DNA of 64,000 nt from Phlebotomus papatasi (lineage: Eukaryota > Arthropoda > Insecta > Diptera > Psychodidae). Below the pieces are notes generated by a model. It was not told where the DNA came from, searched no databases, and was given only the letters and a program-made list of their open reading frames with translations. The DNA lies in the NCBI RefSeq assembly GCF_024763615.1, contig NC_077222.1, positions 26,102,001 to 26,166,000 of the forward strand, given 5' to 3'. The position numbers and the translations under genes are program-made. Shown piece by piece: positions 23,301 through 38,300 of this stretch (position 1 is its first letter; each line of letters opens with the position of its first letter).

Positions 23301-26300
23301 CAATTATTTTGAATGTTTTTAGGAATCAAAGTTTCTAAAGGTACATTAAGCATATTCTGAACCGATGTTGCCATATTTAAATTCACTTTAAAGGTTTTGG
23401 AGTTGAAAAGATGGAAAAGATAATGAGTTGTTTGAAAGTAAATACTATTTAAAAATTTATGATTGATATATTTTAATTAATTGAAATTTTCAATTTCGTT
23501 GGTTGTATATCTGTAGGGCAAAATTTAAATTTATTTTATTTTTACATTTAAAAAATATTTATAGAGAATGAGTGGTACTTTTTGGTTTATTTAATTAGGG
23601 ATTACTAACCATGCCCGCTATAGAATTTAATAATTTTTATTCTGTTGTCTGCTACTCGACTTTTCACCTTAACTTCTTCATTTCTTTTCCCTTGCATTAA
23701 ATTTGAACTTTAATTTTCACCTTTGAGAGACTTTCTGTCTTAAGATTTCTTAAAGTAACCTCTCATTTACCTTGATCAAACATTGGCTTTTAGCGTCCAT
23801 TAGAAGCGAGGCTTTTATGAGTATTCCTGGTACATTATGAATGAAATTGATTTATGAGACTCCAAAGAGTGATTTGTGAATAAATTAGTTGGCTTTTTTC
23901 GCTTAATTTCCTGAGAGCTTTTCTTTTGAAGAGCTTTTTTTTGCAACGGAAACGTGTAATGAGGATTTAGCAATACTGATTGTATGGGATAAAGGCTGAA
24001 ATAGAGAGATGGGTATCAGAGACTCACCCACAAATTGCTGCTTTGTGGCCGAAATGGGAAAGGTGTAGTGCACGTTAAAGTCATCAGCAAAGTGAAATGG
24101 CTGGAAGGTGTCAAAGAGGAAGTTACCAAAATATTCATTCATATAGCATGATACCACTCGATTGTCGTATTCATCAAATACCCTTCCTCCGTACACGACA
24201 TCACCTATGAGGCACTTGAGAATGTCCCAAGAGATCCTTGATTGTCGGGACGTGAGAGCTTTAGTGAGGTAGAGGCAGAGGATTTGCAGGGAAATGCTAA
24301 AGTCTGTGTCATTAAATTCGTATGGAATGTTCCAGCCAATTTTTCCGTATTTTCTCCTCTCCTGCATCACACCATGGAAGAAGGTTAGAACAAAAATGAG
24401 TGGCTTGAGTGCTGGATGGTCAAATGCTTCAAGTGTCTCAAATTCAATTCGACTGATGGTAGATTTGAGATTGTACTTGAGTCCCTTTGGGATTTCCGTG
24501 ACAATTTTCACAGATTTCTCCAGCAATCCTGGGGGAAATGCATCACTTTCGCTCATTGTTATCCATAGACGGAAGTTCTCATCAGCATCCCATGCTTGAT
24601 GGAAATGTTGTTCAACATGCCTCATAAATTTCGGCAGATTGTGGGCATTTTCATACAAAAGCCACTGTCCATTTTCAGCACATTCCTCCAGCATTTTCCA
24701 TGCTGTCGTCTCCTGACCCTCTCCCAGTGAGATCATCCGCACTTGTTCCGGTGTCGTTGAGAACCTCACAATATCCTCAGTTGGATTTGTGCCTGGACCA
24801 ACCACAAAAATTACCGGAATAGATGAGGAAGTTCTGGCATAGATTTCGCGATAATTTAGTACAATGGGTGCCACAAATTCCTCCCCAAGTTCACTGATAA
24901 CAAACTTGTGGATGGCTCGATAGAGACGATCTCGTCTGAAGCATCGCAATACCATTAATTTCTCAAAATTATTCAAATGCGGCATCAATGGAACGGATAA
25001 ATCTTCAGGTGCATCTGAGTAGCACCACTCTTCCCACAAATCACACTGCATTTCAATATTTGCCACAAGCGTGGAAAATTTCTCTGGGAATTCTTTCATC
25101 AACCTCTGTGCATCAGCCATTCCATTCACTGTCATGAATTTTAATTGGGCCACTGGTTCATCCCAACCATCGTATCTCCTATCAGAGCTGAAAGATTACG
25201 TGAAATATATTGCTTTTTTTCAGATAGCACAAAGAAAAGCTCTGAAAAATAATCCCATGAAAGTTTTGATAAAGTTGACTTAGCTTTATTGGATTTATTT
25301 TAAGTCTAAAATGAGTTAAGAAATTCGGACAAAACAATTCAAAATTCGGACAACTCTCTTAACATTTAGAAAAAATCGATAATCGAAATCAAATAGATTT
25401 TTCCGGAATTACAAATTTTAAACTTTTATGAACTTCAGACTGAGTCCTTTCAGAAACTTTTCAGAATGGACCTTGTCCTGAAATGACGAAACACTTTCCT
25501 GAAATGCTAGAAGAGGTAAGACGTACGAAAATAGTCCAGGTATCCTAAGTTGCCGACCCCGTTAGGGACAAGTAAAAGAGAAAAAAAAGTAACAAACGAA
25601 GATGTCAACGTTTCCATATGGCCAAGTCGTAAACCTTAATGGTCTTCAGACCTATGGCTTATCCGTATGACTTAACTGGTCTAATTTTCCAATAAACAAA
25701 ATCTTTTGAGAAAATTCTTAATCAGGATTGAATATTATGGTCAATTAATCCATAGGATTTTGGAAAATTACCACAATTGGTTGTACACAGTTGTTGTTTA
25801 TAAATTCAAGGCCTATAAGAACTGAACTAAACCTCTAGTCTGAAGACTTCTTTAAGAAGTTTAACCTGGTAACCAAAAACCAATATATAATAATTCAGAA
25901 ATAAGTTTAGAATCCACTAAACTTTCTTCGAAATATTGCAGTAAACAAAACGTTTAGCAAGTGAAACACAGGCTCAAATACGATAAAATGTACTTCCTAA
26001 ATTTATTCGAACCCGTTCCCTATATACATCTCGAACAAAACAGAATGAGTAGCATTAATGTTTAAATCTTAATCGTTATATAAATATTATAAGCGGTACA
26101 ACCAATATAAGTCTAGATCTTATAAATGGATAAGATATACACGCGTTAGGATCCATACCGGGGTAACTTATCGGTCAATATTATTACACAGCTCTGTCGA
26201 ATATTCAAGTGATGGTTGTGAATCGCGTGAGAAAGACAAAAAAAAACCCTCCTTATTGCTATCCGTCATTTTCGGTTCCAAACAGTCGAATATCGGAAAG

Positions 26301-29300
26301 CTCAGTCTACAGTGTTAAGGTTTGTTTGAAGACAAGTTCTTAAACATTGGGATTCTGGTTCAATCATAATTGATATACAGTCCTGTAAAGTTTGTTAGCC
26401 ATTTATATGAAAAAAAATAAAATTAAGAAAGTTCAGGGTCCATAAATTGATACCCACAGTGAACAGGCTTTATGGAGATTGGCCACCTTGTTCGAATGAA
26501 AATGAACGTAATAAGCAATTCGTCGTGAAAAGACTTAAAGGTAAACTTTACTTCGGTAGACATAAACCCGGAGGTAATTCAGATAGGGCCCTGAACTGAA
26601 ATAGAGCAATGCCAGGGGTGACATGATAACTTATTTTCGATACTATCGACTGTCGATTCTGCAAAATTTAAACGATAGCCGGACTTCCTGTAACTTATAT
26701 AGATATTTATCAACAGTAATATTCTTTTAAGAATGTCACAATGAATGGCCCAACAATGCGTAAAAAGTCAATATTCGCTTAATCTAACAGACATAGATTT
26801 ATCGATAGTATCGATTCGATAATGTCGAAAAGTTATCATTCCACCTCAGGTTTCGGAAATGTACAACTCATAAATTCGTTCTCAGAGATTTCGCCTACTT
26901 AATGCTCGTAATTGCTTAATAAAGTTTTTAAATATTCTGAATTCTGTACAAAGTACATTTTATTCGGATTAATCGCTTTTCGAAATTTTGAAGACTATAT
27001 TAAGTCATTCTCTTCAGTTTTTCATGTACATTTTCTGATGGTCTTTGTTTACAATTCACTAAAAAAGAAGTCTAGTCTATATTAAAGACTTATTTACTGA
27101 CGGGGTTGACGGGTACCCGTTACTAGTATGTTACGGATACTTAACGAATAATACGGCATACCCAGCGAGCACAGTTAGCTAAAGGTAGTGCTTTCAGCAT
27201 ACTTTTGCTAAAAACGCTGCCTTTTTTAGCTAACTGTGCTCGCTGGGTAAGGAGTTTTCAATTTTCGATTTTAAGTCTTATAAAGAAGCACTATAACTTT
27301 GAGGTTGTAGATTACTTCGTCTACCTTAAATCAGCCATTCAATCGTATGATAATATCTATCTGCCATAGCTGCTAAAAGTTTATCAAGAGAACGCTGGTT
27401 AAGAAGTTTGAGTATAAAAATAAAATCAATAAATAATTTTACCAAACAAGATATTCGGGTTCTGGTTAAGAGAACTTCGTTTTCGTAAAGAAGTATTCAC
27501 TTCTGAAATTTAAGGTCCGCAAGTAAGAGAGAACGGTACCGTAGAATGAGTAACTGTATGGTTTAGATCCGTAGATGAGTAAATGTGGTCAAGTAAATAT
27601 GACAAAATAGAATTTACAAGAATGGTCATTTGTTTTGCAATGATGAGGACGATTGAGCACGGAAAGTCTTTAGAGATAGACTCTATGCATCTAGAAGACA
27701 AGGCCGACTTAGTCTTCTATTAGCAGATCACGTGAACAAAGATACCAGTCTGTAAGGATTGACGAACTGTCCTTCCGCTGAGCGTTCGTCGGTCTTATTG
27801 AATGCAATCCATAAGGAGGACTTTTATTATAATACTATTTTCTTAATTAAAAAGGATATTGAACTTTACAACTTTAAGGGAACTTTTTTTTCTTCCCAGA
27901 GCTTTTGTTGCTTTACGTAGGTTTTTCAATGATCAAAAGTGTTTTTATTCTGAGCTGAACTTGCACCCATCCGACGACCATAGGACTTTTTCTTTGAATT
28001 AATACCTACGTCGGTATTTTTTATATCTCTTATGCTAATCGATATCCTTAATTTTAATCAGTTATAATCTATAAGATCGTATTGAAATCATTCATGACCG
28101 TTTACTAAAATAACTACCGTAAGAACAGTTGACTTTCTCATCTGTGTGTGGCTTTGATACCCTCTTGTTCGTAAGCTTTTCCTTAATTCTAATGTTTAAG
28201 AACGGTTCTCAACGATCAGACATGGTGGATAGGATCGGTAAAGACCATCCTTAAGTTTTAGAAGTTAAGAAAAGCTTACAATCAGGAGGGTGTCAAAATC
28301 ACTCGCACTTACTGTACCGAAGTCCAAAGAAAAAAATAAAAACTTTCATGGAAATTTTCAGCAAAAGTATTGAACTTTTAAGCTTTATGTGCCGTACCTA
28401 TCGTCATCCGTTTGGTTGGTGTTCATGGATGAACCACCAAAAAGAAAATCAATTTGACGTTGATGCAAATCACCTCGCTGAACACTCAATTTGAGCACTA
28501 TGCCGAATGTGAAGAGCAATTGATCTCGCTGAAAAATTCCAATACTGCACCAATTGTAGGTATTCCTCAGGAGATTATTTTTGATGATGGCAACTTTAGT
28601 CTCGAAGGTGACTTCTTCGGGAGCTGTCTTGAGTGCTTGACGGAAGAGGTTGATAAAAGTCCCCAATGAATACTGATATATTTGATTAACTTTTGCCATA
28701 TCAGACATTGCAAGGAATATGCATGCACCATAGCTAGCAATATCACGATACTGGCTGCGCATTCTATCATTGTTCTCCATCATACGGGCTACATCGTGGA
28801 GATGCTGGCAAATGTCCACATATTTGGCATTGGATGTCTCGAGGGTTGTGATTAGATCAATATTGTCGAGTATGTTGCCCATTGTAGTGGATAATTCATG
28901 CAGAATGAATATTTCTTGCTCCCTCAGCAGCTGCCTCTTTGCCACAATTTCACTGGCCAGTCCATCAAGCTCCTCCTCGACATCGGGACGCTCCATGGAC
29001 ACAGATATCGTGAGCAATTTCTGTTCCAGTCCACTGTGAATCATTGTGAAATTGATAACGCTCGCCTTGCTGAATATTACCGATGATAAATGTGGATTGG
29101 ACATCTTTGTCACCAGATAGAGTCGAAAGTTCACATTGAAAGTCACTTGACGATTGCCCACCATGACAAATTGATGTCCATCCTCATGCTCAATAATATT
29201 CTTCACCAGAACATTTTCAATTATCAAATCCACATAGTCATCGATGTCCTCGAATACAATTGGTCGACCACATTCAATCGCACCCTCGAGGTACTCTAGA

Positions 29301-32300
29301 AAATTTGTGTCACCAAAATTTGTGACTTTAACATCATTTTTCTCCTCCATGGACTTTATCCACTCCAATGCTTGTTGCTGTGGATCAATGCACAATGGAA
29401 AGTGCATTGAATAGAGTGTGAGAATTGCATTTTGTTGAGAGAAATCATCATTTGGTAGACCCTCTCTGGTCCATCTACAAGTTAAGAAGTAGAGATATAG
29501 AAAGGGAAGGAAAACGAATCTGCCAAATGATAAAGTACATTTCACTCATTTGATGACCTAGTGGCATAAGTTAATAGTTCAAACATATAAAAGAGGATAT
29601 TTTGATTCGAAATCCCCGTTTTGAAAACAAAAATCCGGATATGAACTATACTCCTTATCAATAGCTGAACCTGTGAAGCACTTTAAGTACTAAAGATATT
29701 AGTAAATCCTGCATTAGGGCTCAAATGAATACCAATCTATGGTATTCAATTTAAAAATAGCTAGGTTTACTTTAGAAGTCAAATCTTGCCCGATTTTAGG
29801 AAATAAATTGAAAATGATAAAGCGAGTATGAAACTTTAAAATTAAGATAAGTAGTAAACTGAGATATCTCTAGTTCTTTGAATGTTTACTCAAGACGGAA
29901 ATTTTTGGGAAGTTGTGTCCCCTGCGCGTACAAGATATTAAGGGAATTGCACCAAATTTCGACCAGCTTACAATTTCGGGCACTTTCTTTGTTTTTCAAA
30001 ATTCCATAGATGGATAGAGGAAAATTCACAAACATTACGACCTTGGCAGCTCAGAAAAATTGAACATTGCAGCTTCGTGAAAACATCTGTTTAAAGTTTA
30101 AACTATTGACCACTGACTTTATGAATTCTTCACTGTTTTTAGTCACATTATTCACGCCGCCCTGGAATATTTGACTATCCAGAGATTTAATTGAATAAGT
30201 TCTCAAGAAAATTGGGATACTAAACATTTTTCACGAAAAATTTGAGAAAACACGCATTTCCTCGGAAAAGTGAGACTTCATCAGATGCTGTTGTTCTACT
30301 TCTGTCAAATCAAGCAGTCAGCTTGAATGATTTTTCATAATCAATTCTGTGAATTTTGAATACTTCCTTTCCAATTTGCCTTGTTTTTAAGTGGATTTTT
30401 TCACATATCACTTTAAATTTTTGTTTTTGTCATTTTCGGATTCATTGATGTTCAAAACATGTTTTGTAAGACAGATGCAAGTGTTAGAGAAAATCTTCTG
30501 ATTACAATAGATCAGATGTGATTGGGAGATAATCATACTTAATTTTCTGTCAGAATGCAGTGTAATGGTTTTCCAAGTTTCACAAAAACATGTCCTATTG
30601 AAATATCATAAAATTGATTTTTAACGCATGATACCTCCTAAAAACGATTAAAGCAAGTAGCTGAAAGTTCCGTCTAAACGCTGATGTGCAAATTTTTGTA
30701 TCCGGTGTAATGTTTACGGTGAAAATGACGCGTATAAAGGTGGCCAAATTTGGTTCGTAGCTGACCAAACCGGAGCGACTTCGAAAAAATCGCCACTAAA
30801 TTTTAATTTTAGGAATTTTGTAAATTTTGTACATTACGAACTTTATAAGGAAGAGATTTTTTGACATAGGGTGCAGTAACCACTTATGGCCACTTTTAGG
30901 AAAAAAAGAAATTAACTGTATAATAACTTTCGATCCCTTACTATCTGATTACTTAAATTTAACACAAAGCTACTTAGATATATTGGCTCTAGATTCGTCA
31001 AAACAAAAGTCCAAAAATTTAATGCGCGAGTATCTAACAAACTGATTTTTACCAACAATGCAAAAATAACCACTTCGTCGCCACTTTTTACCACTTTTCG
31101 CCAGTTCTGCAACCACTTCTCGCCACCTCACTTAAAAAAGTTCAAACTCGATTATTTTGGGAAATATTATGCAAAGAATACATTCAGTATTTCTTTTTCC
31201 TCATGATCACCCTATTATTACTCACTTTAAATGATTTTTCTTCACTTTTATTTGAGAAATAAAATTATTAGACTATTGTAGAAAGTAAACAAAGCAGATT
31301 TGACAACTGAAAATCTATGAAGTAAATTTAGCGTCGCCTATTGAAAAGCAATGGCGACAGGTAGTGAATCAATTTTAGAATATTGCCACTTTCCGCCATG
31401 GCTCATTTTTACATAAAAATAATATAAAATGAAACATTAACCAACTAAATACAAATTTTATGTATTCGCCGAATGTAATTAATTGTTCAATAGATAAATT
31501 ATTTATTCAAAATCGTAAATATTGTTCGATAGAAGTTTCCTGACACTTTCTATATTTGGTAAAAATATTTCATTCGATGCACTTGATTAAAATATTCCTT
31601 TAAAAATGCTCAAACATTTAAATTCAGCACAAAAATTAGTGTTTTTCGACTCTATAAAGTAACAGCAGTGGAGATACAAATAATTTTACGGCTAATTTAT
31701 TTCACAAATAATGGAAAAATTGTGATTTCAATATAAATGGCGAAAAGAGGAGTACTGGCGAAAAGTGGTGATTCCACCCTAGTGGTTTACGTTCGGCTTC
31801 TGTGGCATTCAGTAAAAAAAAATCTTTAAACTTGGACATCATTTTCCGTACGAAGCTGCACAAGTTTCCCCTCTATGCAACTATGTCGAAATTTGGTGCA
31901 GTTGCTCTAATTGCTAATTTTCAAAGATTTAAAATTTAAATTGATAGTCAACATTTTGTGAATTTGGGACATAGCTTCATGGAATATCGTAGTTAAACAT
32001 TTTGCAGATAGTTCTTAATTGGGCTTCATGATCGTAAGATCATTGATTCGATTCTGTGAATTCGATTATTGTGAAAATATATATCAAGCCCGGTTGGGGA
32101 GCGTATTGAGCCCTAATTAACGCGCCCTAATGGTCATTGAATTTGAATTGTTTACAGCAAACCCCTACAAATATTATTTAGTTATATTGTGTATCAATCT
32201 AAGAAAAGAATTTACTACTCTGAATTCGAATCTTGAAAGGAAATTTAGGAAAATTTTATCAAAATCTACGCAATGTCAAAATTTCCGTGAAACTTCTTAA

Positions 32301-35300
32301 ATTTACTTTAAAATCCATCTTTAATTTGCTTTTGATGTTTCTTTTTTTTTAAGGAAAACTCGCTCAAATATTAAGTTTTCTATCGCTCACACTTGCACGC
32401 TTTTGACCTACATTAAGCATCATCAATATATGTATTTAAAGGGAAAGCGATAAAATTTCCTTTATAGCTTATGCCACTATTCATACAATGAACGACATTC
32501 AAACCTCTACATTTTGCCAACGAGAAATCGAACAATGTAGAGGATGAAAAGCATATAAAAAGGGCGATAAACTCACAAAATTATATCGCTGTCATCCGTT
32601 AAAAGGAAATTTTGGATTTTAAATGGAGTATTGATGGGAATCTCCTTGGCAAGTATATCCAAGTACCAATCGTCATACACGATAGATTTGCGAAAGTTGA
32701 AAGAAAAAGGTCCAGCATAGGACAAAAACGATGCTGAGAGCAAACAATTGCCAACAACTTTCGATTTATCCACTTCTAACTTATTTAAATCACTTGACCA
32801 TTTCTCCAGTTGAGACTTTAAGCCGATCATCAGTCTATCAGATGTGAACTGAATAGAAAGAAGAGAAGAGAAGGAGAATACTTTTTAAGTTTATTTTTGT
32901 TAAATGCTTGAATAAAAAAAAAATCTAGGACAAAACATTGGGAATTGTGTTAAATTGAGTGAAATTGAAATAACAATGGTTGATTGAGCAGATGGAGGCA
33001 GTTTTGGGAGTAAAAGTACTTACTAATCGTCTTTCTCCTTGTTCCAGCATTTCTTGCAGTATTTGCTTCTCGTCGATTAGTGTTTGATATTGGGTTGAGT
33101 AATTGGTCAATTCGTCTTGAGTCAATTTTACTTGGTCCTTCATACCATCTACCATTGCCACCTCATCAGACAGCTCCTGCTCTAATTTCTTAACTCTCTC
33201 CTGCATGGGTTTCACCTCCCTCAGTATCTCACAGTATTGAATTACAGCCTTAAGGAACTGGAGCAATCCATATCCTGTCTTCGATATCGCCTTCATGTCT
33301 TCCATTTTGGTGGTTTTCTGCAAAACAACCCACCCACATTCGAAACATATTCAAATTCCCAACTTTGCATGCATTGACATAATTGAAAAAAGCTGTGATA
33401 AACTTGTATTAGCTTATGAATGTTGTGATTTTTTAAAATAAACTTGCGATTTTTCAACAAAATCAAATGATGTATCAGTAATTTATCCCAAAATTTATGT
33501 ATTTTAAGCTTTAAGAAAGATCTCACGTATGCCTCTATCGTCACACAGAGAAGTGATTTTGAGAAAGCGGTGTTGAATTTGGGGTTGAATTTGGTGTTGG
33601 TGTTGCTTGAACACCAAACGTAGTAGCATTCACACCAAATTAACACCTAGTTTTGAATCAATGGTGTTCTATGAAATGCTTTGGCGGTGTTGTATTAACT
33701 CCGCCACAGAAATCTCTGAAATGGTGCAAAAGTAACACCATCAATTTTCTAAACAGTGCTGTTGCAACGCCAAACGGTGTTCGTCGCTCACCATCGACCA
33801 CACACACAGAAAAATGAAAAATTCTTAAACAGAAACACCCAGGAATTTAATTTCAAATCCCATCCAATGAATGCCAATGCCCTAATTCTAAATCCTTGAT
33901 CATTTAGTTTTAGTTGCAAATCTGTAATTCTAATTGTAATCTCTAATTTTGGAATATCGTGTGTGCCGATGCAAGGGTTCCCGATATGCTTTGAATACAT
34001 TATAGGAGTTCGTGGCGCAGCTGGAAGATGCTCGACTGTCATCACAAAGGTCGCGTGTTCAAATCTCGGCGCAGGCTTAAATGTTGGAAAAAGATTTTCA
34101 CGCACCAAATGGCTTTGAAATACAGAGAATATCATCCAGGGAGGGCCCCAAGCCCTCAAACAATGGTCAAAAATTAATAAAAATCACGCAGAAAAATGGA
34201 AAATTCTTAAATAGAAACACCCAGGAATTTAATTTCAAATCCCATCCAATGAATGCCAATGCCCTAATTCTAAATCCTTTGATCATTTAGTTTTAGTTGC
34301 AAATCTGTAGACATTTTTCATTTATTGGTGTAAAAGGAACACCTATATTTTCTTGAGATGGTGTGATACAAAATCCACAATGGTGTTCCAACAACGCTAA
34401 ATTTGGTGTTAATAATTGGTGTAAAATTGGTGTAATCAGAAACCCAAAGCCGGTGTTAGTTACTTTGTGGCACCACTTGGTGTATTCTGAACACCGAATT
34501 GGGGTTAGTTGATTTTGGGGTTGAGGTTGGTGTGTCTGACAACACCATTTGGAGTTGTTATGCCACTAAAATTTCTCTGTGTGTACCAAAAAACCAAAAG
34601 GAAATTGTTGCGGATTGAAACGGATTTAAATGAATGGTTCACCATTTTACAGATTTGGTTCGATAATTGTAAATAGATCGTACTTTTTTGGTCCTTCGAG
34701 CCGGATCTGTACAATCGAAACCAAAATTACAGACGTAAGTTCAAGTACGAGAAAATATTGAAAAAAATTACTAAGTATGTTTTTCATTTATTACAAACGA
34801 AAGGTATGAGAATTTTTTCCAAAATACAATTTTAAAAATGGAAAACACCATTTTAACTCATTTGTTTGTTTTTGTTTTTGTAATTCCTAACGCACAATCA
34901 CCTTTGTTTTGTAAACATGTTTTTCACATTTCAGTGAGAGTGAATGAGATCTAGTCATCTCGCTCTCTCTCATAGAAAATTTTGAAAACATGTTTACAAA
35001 CAAAAGTTATTGCGTGTTGGGTATAAACATTTCACCTTGAATCAATGTAACAACAAATAATACTTTTGAAAAATTTAATAAAAAAAATTTCCTAAAAGGA
35101 AATTTATTTTAATTTCCTTAAACATATTTTAATTTTAAACTTATTTTAATTTCGAAATTACAAAAAATTTTAATCAAAAATACTTAAGAAATTTTCAGAT
35201 TTGATTCAATATTTGGGTAAAAGCAATAAAAAAATACTTAAAAAAATTGAAAATTCGAAATTGAGGAAATTCAAAATTCGAAATCCAATTCAAAATCGAG

Positions 35301-38300
35301 AACCTCATAGTTTCCTGGAGGGGGAATTCTGTAACGCTCTAGCAATGCCATATGACAAATTGGGTTTGAATCTCAGGAGAGCTTTTTCGAGAATGCGATT
35401 CTGTAGCCGTGGCATTGCCTTTATAGCTCCCGTGGCATTGCCATTTCAGCTCCCGTGACATTGTCAGAAGTTACATATATAAGATTTCTGGCAATTAAAA
35501 TTACAACAAATGTTGTTAAACAAATCAACCAAGACAGATTGTATTTGCATAATATAACTAAGTAAAGGCATTTCATTAAAAAATCAGCGAATTGCATTTT
35601 CGAACTCATATGATATGACAAAAAAAAAAGCTGGATTGGCAACGTCAGGTTTCGAAATCACGCGTGACAATGTTACGAAAATTACAGAATTCCCCTACTG
35701 GACATGTTTAGCGAAACCCTAAAATTTCGGGATTTTGGCATTTTAAGATTTTGACTCATTCGCGATTGTGACCCATTCGGAATTTCGACCCATTTGGGGT
35801 TTTGACCCATTCGGAATTTTGGCTTTCGGCTCTTTGACCGGGACTCATATTGTTCACCTCTCGAAAAATTTTATAAGACTTTAAAAATAATTGTCGAGAT
35901 ATCTGTTTCCAAATTCAAATAATAGTGCACTTATTTTTTAGAAGTCCAATTCTTACATAAGACTTTCAAAAAACAAAAAACGGTTCCTTGGATTTGTAAT
36001 ATGTCTGCATTTCGGAAATGTCTCACGTAAGCTCTATAAAACACTTAAACCGAATCAAAATTCTATAAAAGTTTAAAAATTCAAATCAAACATCACAAGA
36101 ATTTAAATAAGAACGAAAAGAAATGTGTCTAAATATTAATTGATTTATCTGGATTTTTCCCCAAAATTAAAATTGTACCGCGTTATCCGAAGCAGATAAT
36201 ACTCCTCAAAAAATAAAATTTATATCATAAAATTGATGGCTATTACGATTTTTAAACAAGGAATCGTTTTGTAAATATATCAACCTATAAAGACACTGTT
36301 TCCGGGTCTATAACATATCAAAAACCGTTTTCAATTAGAGGGAAGTAGGGCACTTTTGAAATAGGGCTTTCTTCTCCTATCTAGAAATGGAATGAAATCT
36401 TACAAATCAATTGCGAAGCTAAATCAAATTAGGCTAAAGCTCAGTTTAACTTGAAAATAGGATGGAAAAGCCGATTTTCAAAGGTATTCCTTATGAAAAG
36501 TGCCCGGCTTCCCCCTACTTAATAATTTTGAGTTCAAGATTAAATTTCATATCAAGAAAATTTACAGATTTTCTTATTCCGAAATCAGAAATTGAACAAA
36601 AATAGACCAAATCTTGGATTTTGTAATTCGGACAGTAAGGACAAAACCGTAAAATTGCATCATGACCGCATACCGGACCGGCCTGCCGATTCAACTGATC
36701 TTAACCCATGTTACTCAAAATAGGGTCAATTAAAACATGGATTTTATAAATCTGAGCTCAATCTCAGCTGTTTGACTAAAACCTTCAGCTCGACAATAGC
36801 TGCGATGAGAAAAGAAGTCACAACCAAAATACGGAAACATAAGCCAAAAACAACTGTGGAAATACATAGTCTAGAGGGGCCGGAAAACAGATATGGCCCC
36901 TAATACCTTCATATGATTTTTCACTGCTGTCAATTGTTTCTGACTAATTGTGTCACAATTCATCTCTTGCAAGTTCTTCAAGAAGTCTGCCTCAGCCATA
37001 ACTGTCCTGGCTGCCTTCCAAGAAACATCTTTGGCGCCTTTCAATATTAAAAGACACTCGCACAGCACCTAAAAAAAAGGAAGCAGGAGACGGAGAAAAG
37101 ATACTTTGTGTGAGATTCTCAGACTACCAACAGAAAGATGAGGTTTCTGGGGTTTGAGGAGAAAAGGATAAATGGGACTTTACATAGATGGTTGAGCGGT
37201 ATAGTTGAAATGTGCTACATTTTCCCCATAACATTGTACGAAACATAGTATAGCACCCTCAACAGCAAAAACGGAATAATGTGGGCTGAAACTTGAGTTT
37301 AAAATCAATAACCCTATCGAAAATGCATCGATATTCATACAAAATTCCCCTCAAAGTGGATTACTTCTGGAGCTGTCGTATTTATAACAGATACATCATA
37401 AAAGATTTATTTCATCAATTTCGTATTTTACACTCGTCTAATTCAAGCCAGCATTAGAAACATCTGAATAAAGCGCTTGGGGCTGAAAGTGCTTGAAATA
37501 TGCAGAAGTACTTTGATTGCATAATCACTTCCAAACTCATTTAACAATTCTAGAATTATTGAACTTTATCGTATAGGAATGGTTTGTCTTCAAATCCAAT
37601 GCAAACTTAAATAAAATGAAATTTGTATGGGTTTGGTCAAAGTGATTAAACTACTTGGTATTAGGGAAGACCGGGGAGGTTTGGGACACTTTTCATGTTT
37701 TGACTTTGAGACAGTATTCCAAAAAATCGATAGTGTATTACATTTTTATGCGGTCTATAGGATAGGGGAGACTGGGGCAAAAAGTCACAAAACGGATGTT
37801 TCATTTTTTTTACAAGCTACTCGAGCGTTTCAAAAATTTCTAATTAGCGCAATTTTATAGGAAATTTACCGCTCTACAACTTTGTGAAAGTAATTTTCCT
37901 GTATATTGTAAGGAAGTACGTTAATCTAGCCAATTTCTCAAAGGTAATTTTGTGACTATTCTCAAAAATGCTGGGGAAAATAGTACCAGACATTGGGTAT
38001 TATCATATTTTGATTTGCGATTTGTGACTTTTTGCCCCAGTGTCTCCTACTTATGGGTATTAACTTTTTAAAAAGTACTCGATAGAACTTGGAAAACAAA
38101 TGATTTTTCTTGAAGAACATAAAACATTAAACTTGACGCTTTGTCCCAAACCTCCCCGATGTGGGGCAGTATGGGACGCAAAAGGGGATGTTTGGGACAC
38201 GTTTTTTCTCGCATAATTTGCATTATTGGAGCACTTAAATTAATTTTTAATACTAGATTAAAAATATTTCTAATAGAAATAAGAATGTTTAATCTTTTAT

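Larger units (their letters stand above)
19608..24027. other. Dynein intron (4.4 kb) with foldback-like and ribozyme-like repeats
   Basis: Holds a ribozyme-like repeat (about 20540-20850), the compact foldback-like element (21311-21640) and a GC-richer repeat block (22240-22800). A second copy of part of that block, sharing GAGATAGCGACTT, lies near 23190-23230. No coding exon seen. Confidence 0.6.
25188..28397. other. Dynein intron (3.2 kb)
   Basis: Contains a repeat related to 16741 (25631-25800), a MITE at 26611-26850 and a short perfect-ended palindrome at 27160-27248. The rest looks unique, and I see no coding exon. Confidence 0.6.
29475..32576. other. Dynein intron (3.1 kb), mostly one transposon with another nested in it
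   Basis: About two kilobases are a single inverted-repeat element (29941-31908) interrupted by a second one (30867-31781). The remainder is AT-rich with no exon. Confidence 0.65.
33542..34583. mobile_element. CACACAGAGAA-ended composite element rich in GGTGTT
   Basis: Ends CACACAGAGAAG and TTTCTCTGTGTG. Both arms are built of degenerate GGTGTT(GG)-type units (for example TTGGTGTTGG, GGTGTTAGT). The middle carries duplicated segments and a SINE. Confidence 0.6.
33318..36906. other. Dynein intron (3.6 kb), composite repeats
   Basis: Contains the CACACAGAGAA-ended element with a SINE and duplicated segments (33542-34583), an inverted repeat (34889-35019), an AGGGGAATTCTGTAA-ended element (35320-35696), half of a foldback-like element (35705-35850) and a TAGRGGG element (36336-36517). 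No exon seen. Confidence 0.65.

Noticed and set aside
12676..24028. Direct splice of exon 24028-25187 to exon 12453-12676
   Set aside because: The phases would allow it, but it would drop the conserved LPxxxxPExxGLHxNAEI block, which is present as a proper exon at 19476-19607. Skipping remains possible as a splice variant since all three borders are phase 1.
24294..24599. Plus-strand frames opposite dynein exons (also 28454-29299 and 54992-55371)
   Set aside because: Shadows of the real minus-strand exons.
34006..34080. Functional tRNA gene
   Set aside because: Good A box and recognisable B box, but acceptor and anticodon stems do not pair properly and a SINE-like body with an A-rich tail follows.
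33788..34159. 123-codon minus-strand frame
   Set aside because: Passes straight through the SINE and one of the 120-bp repeats.
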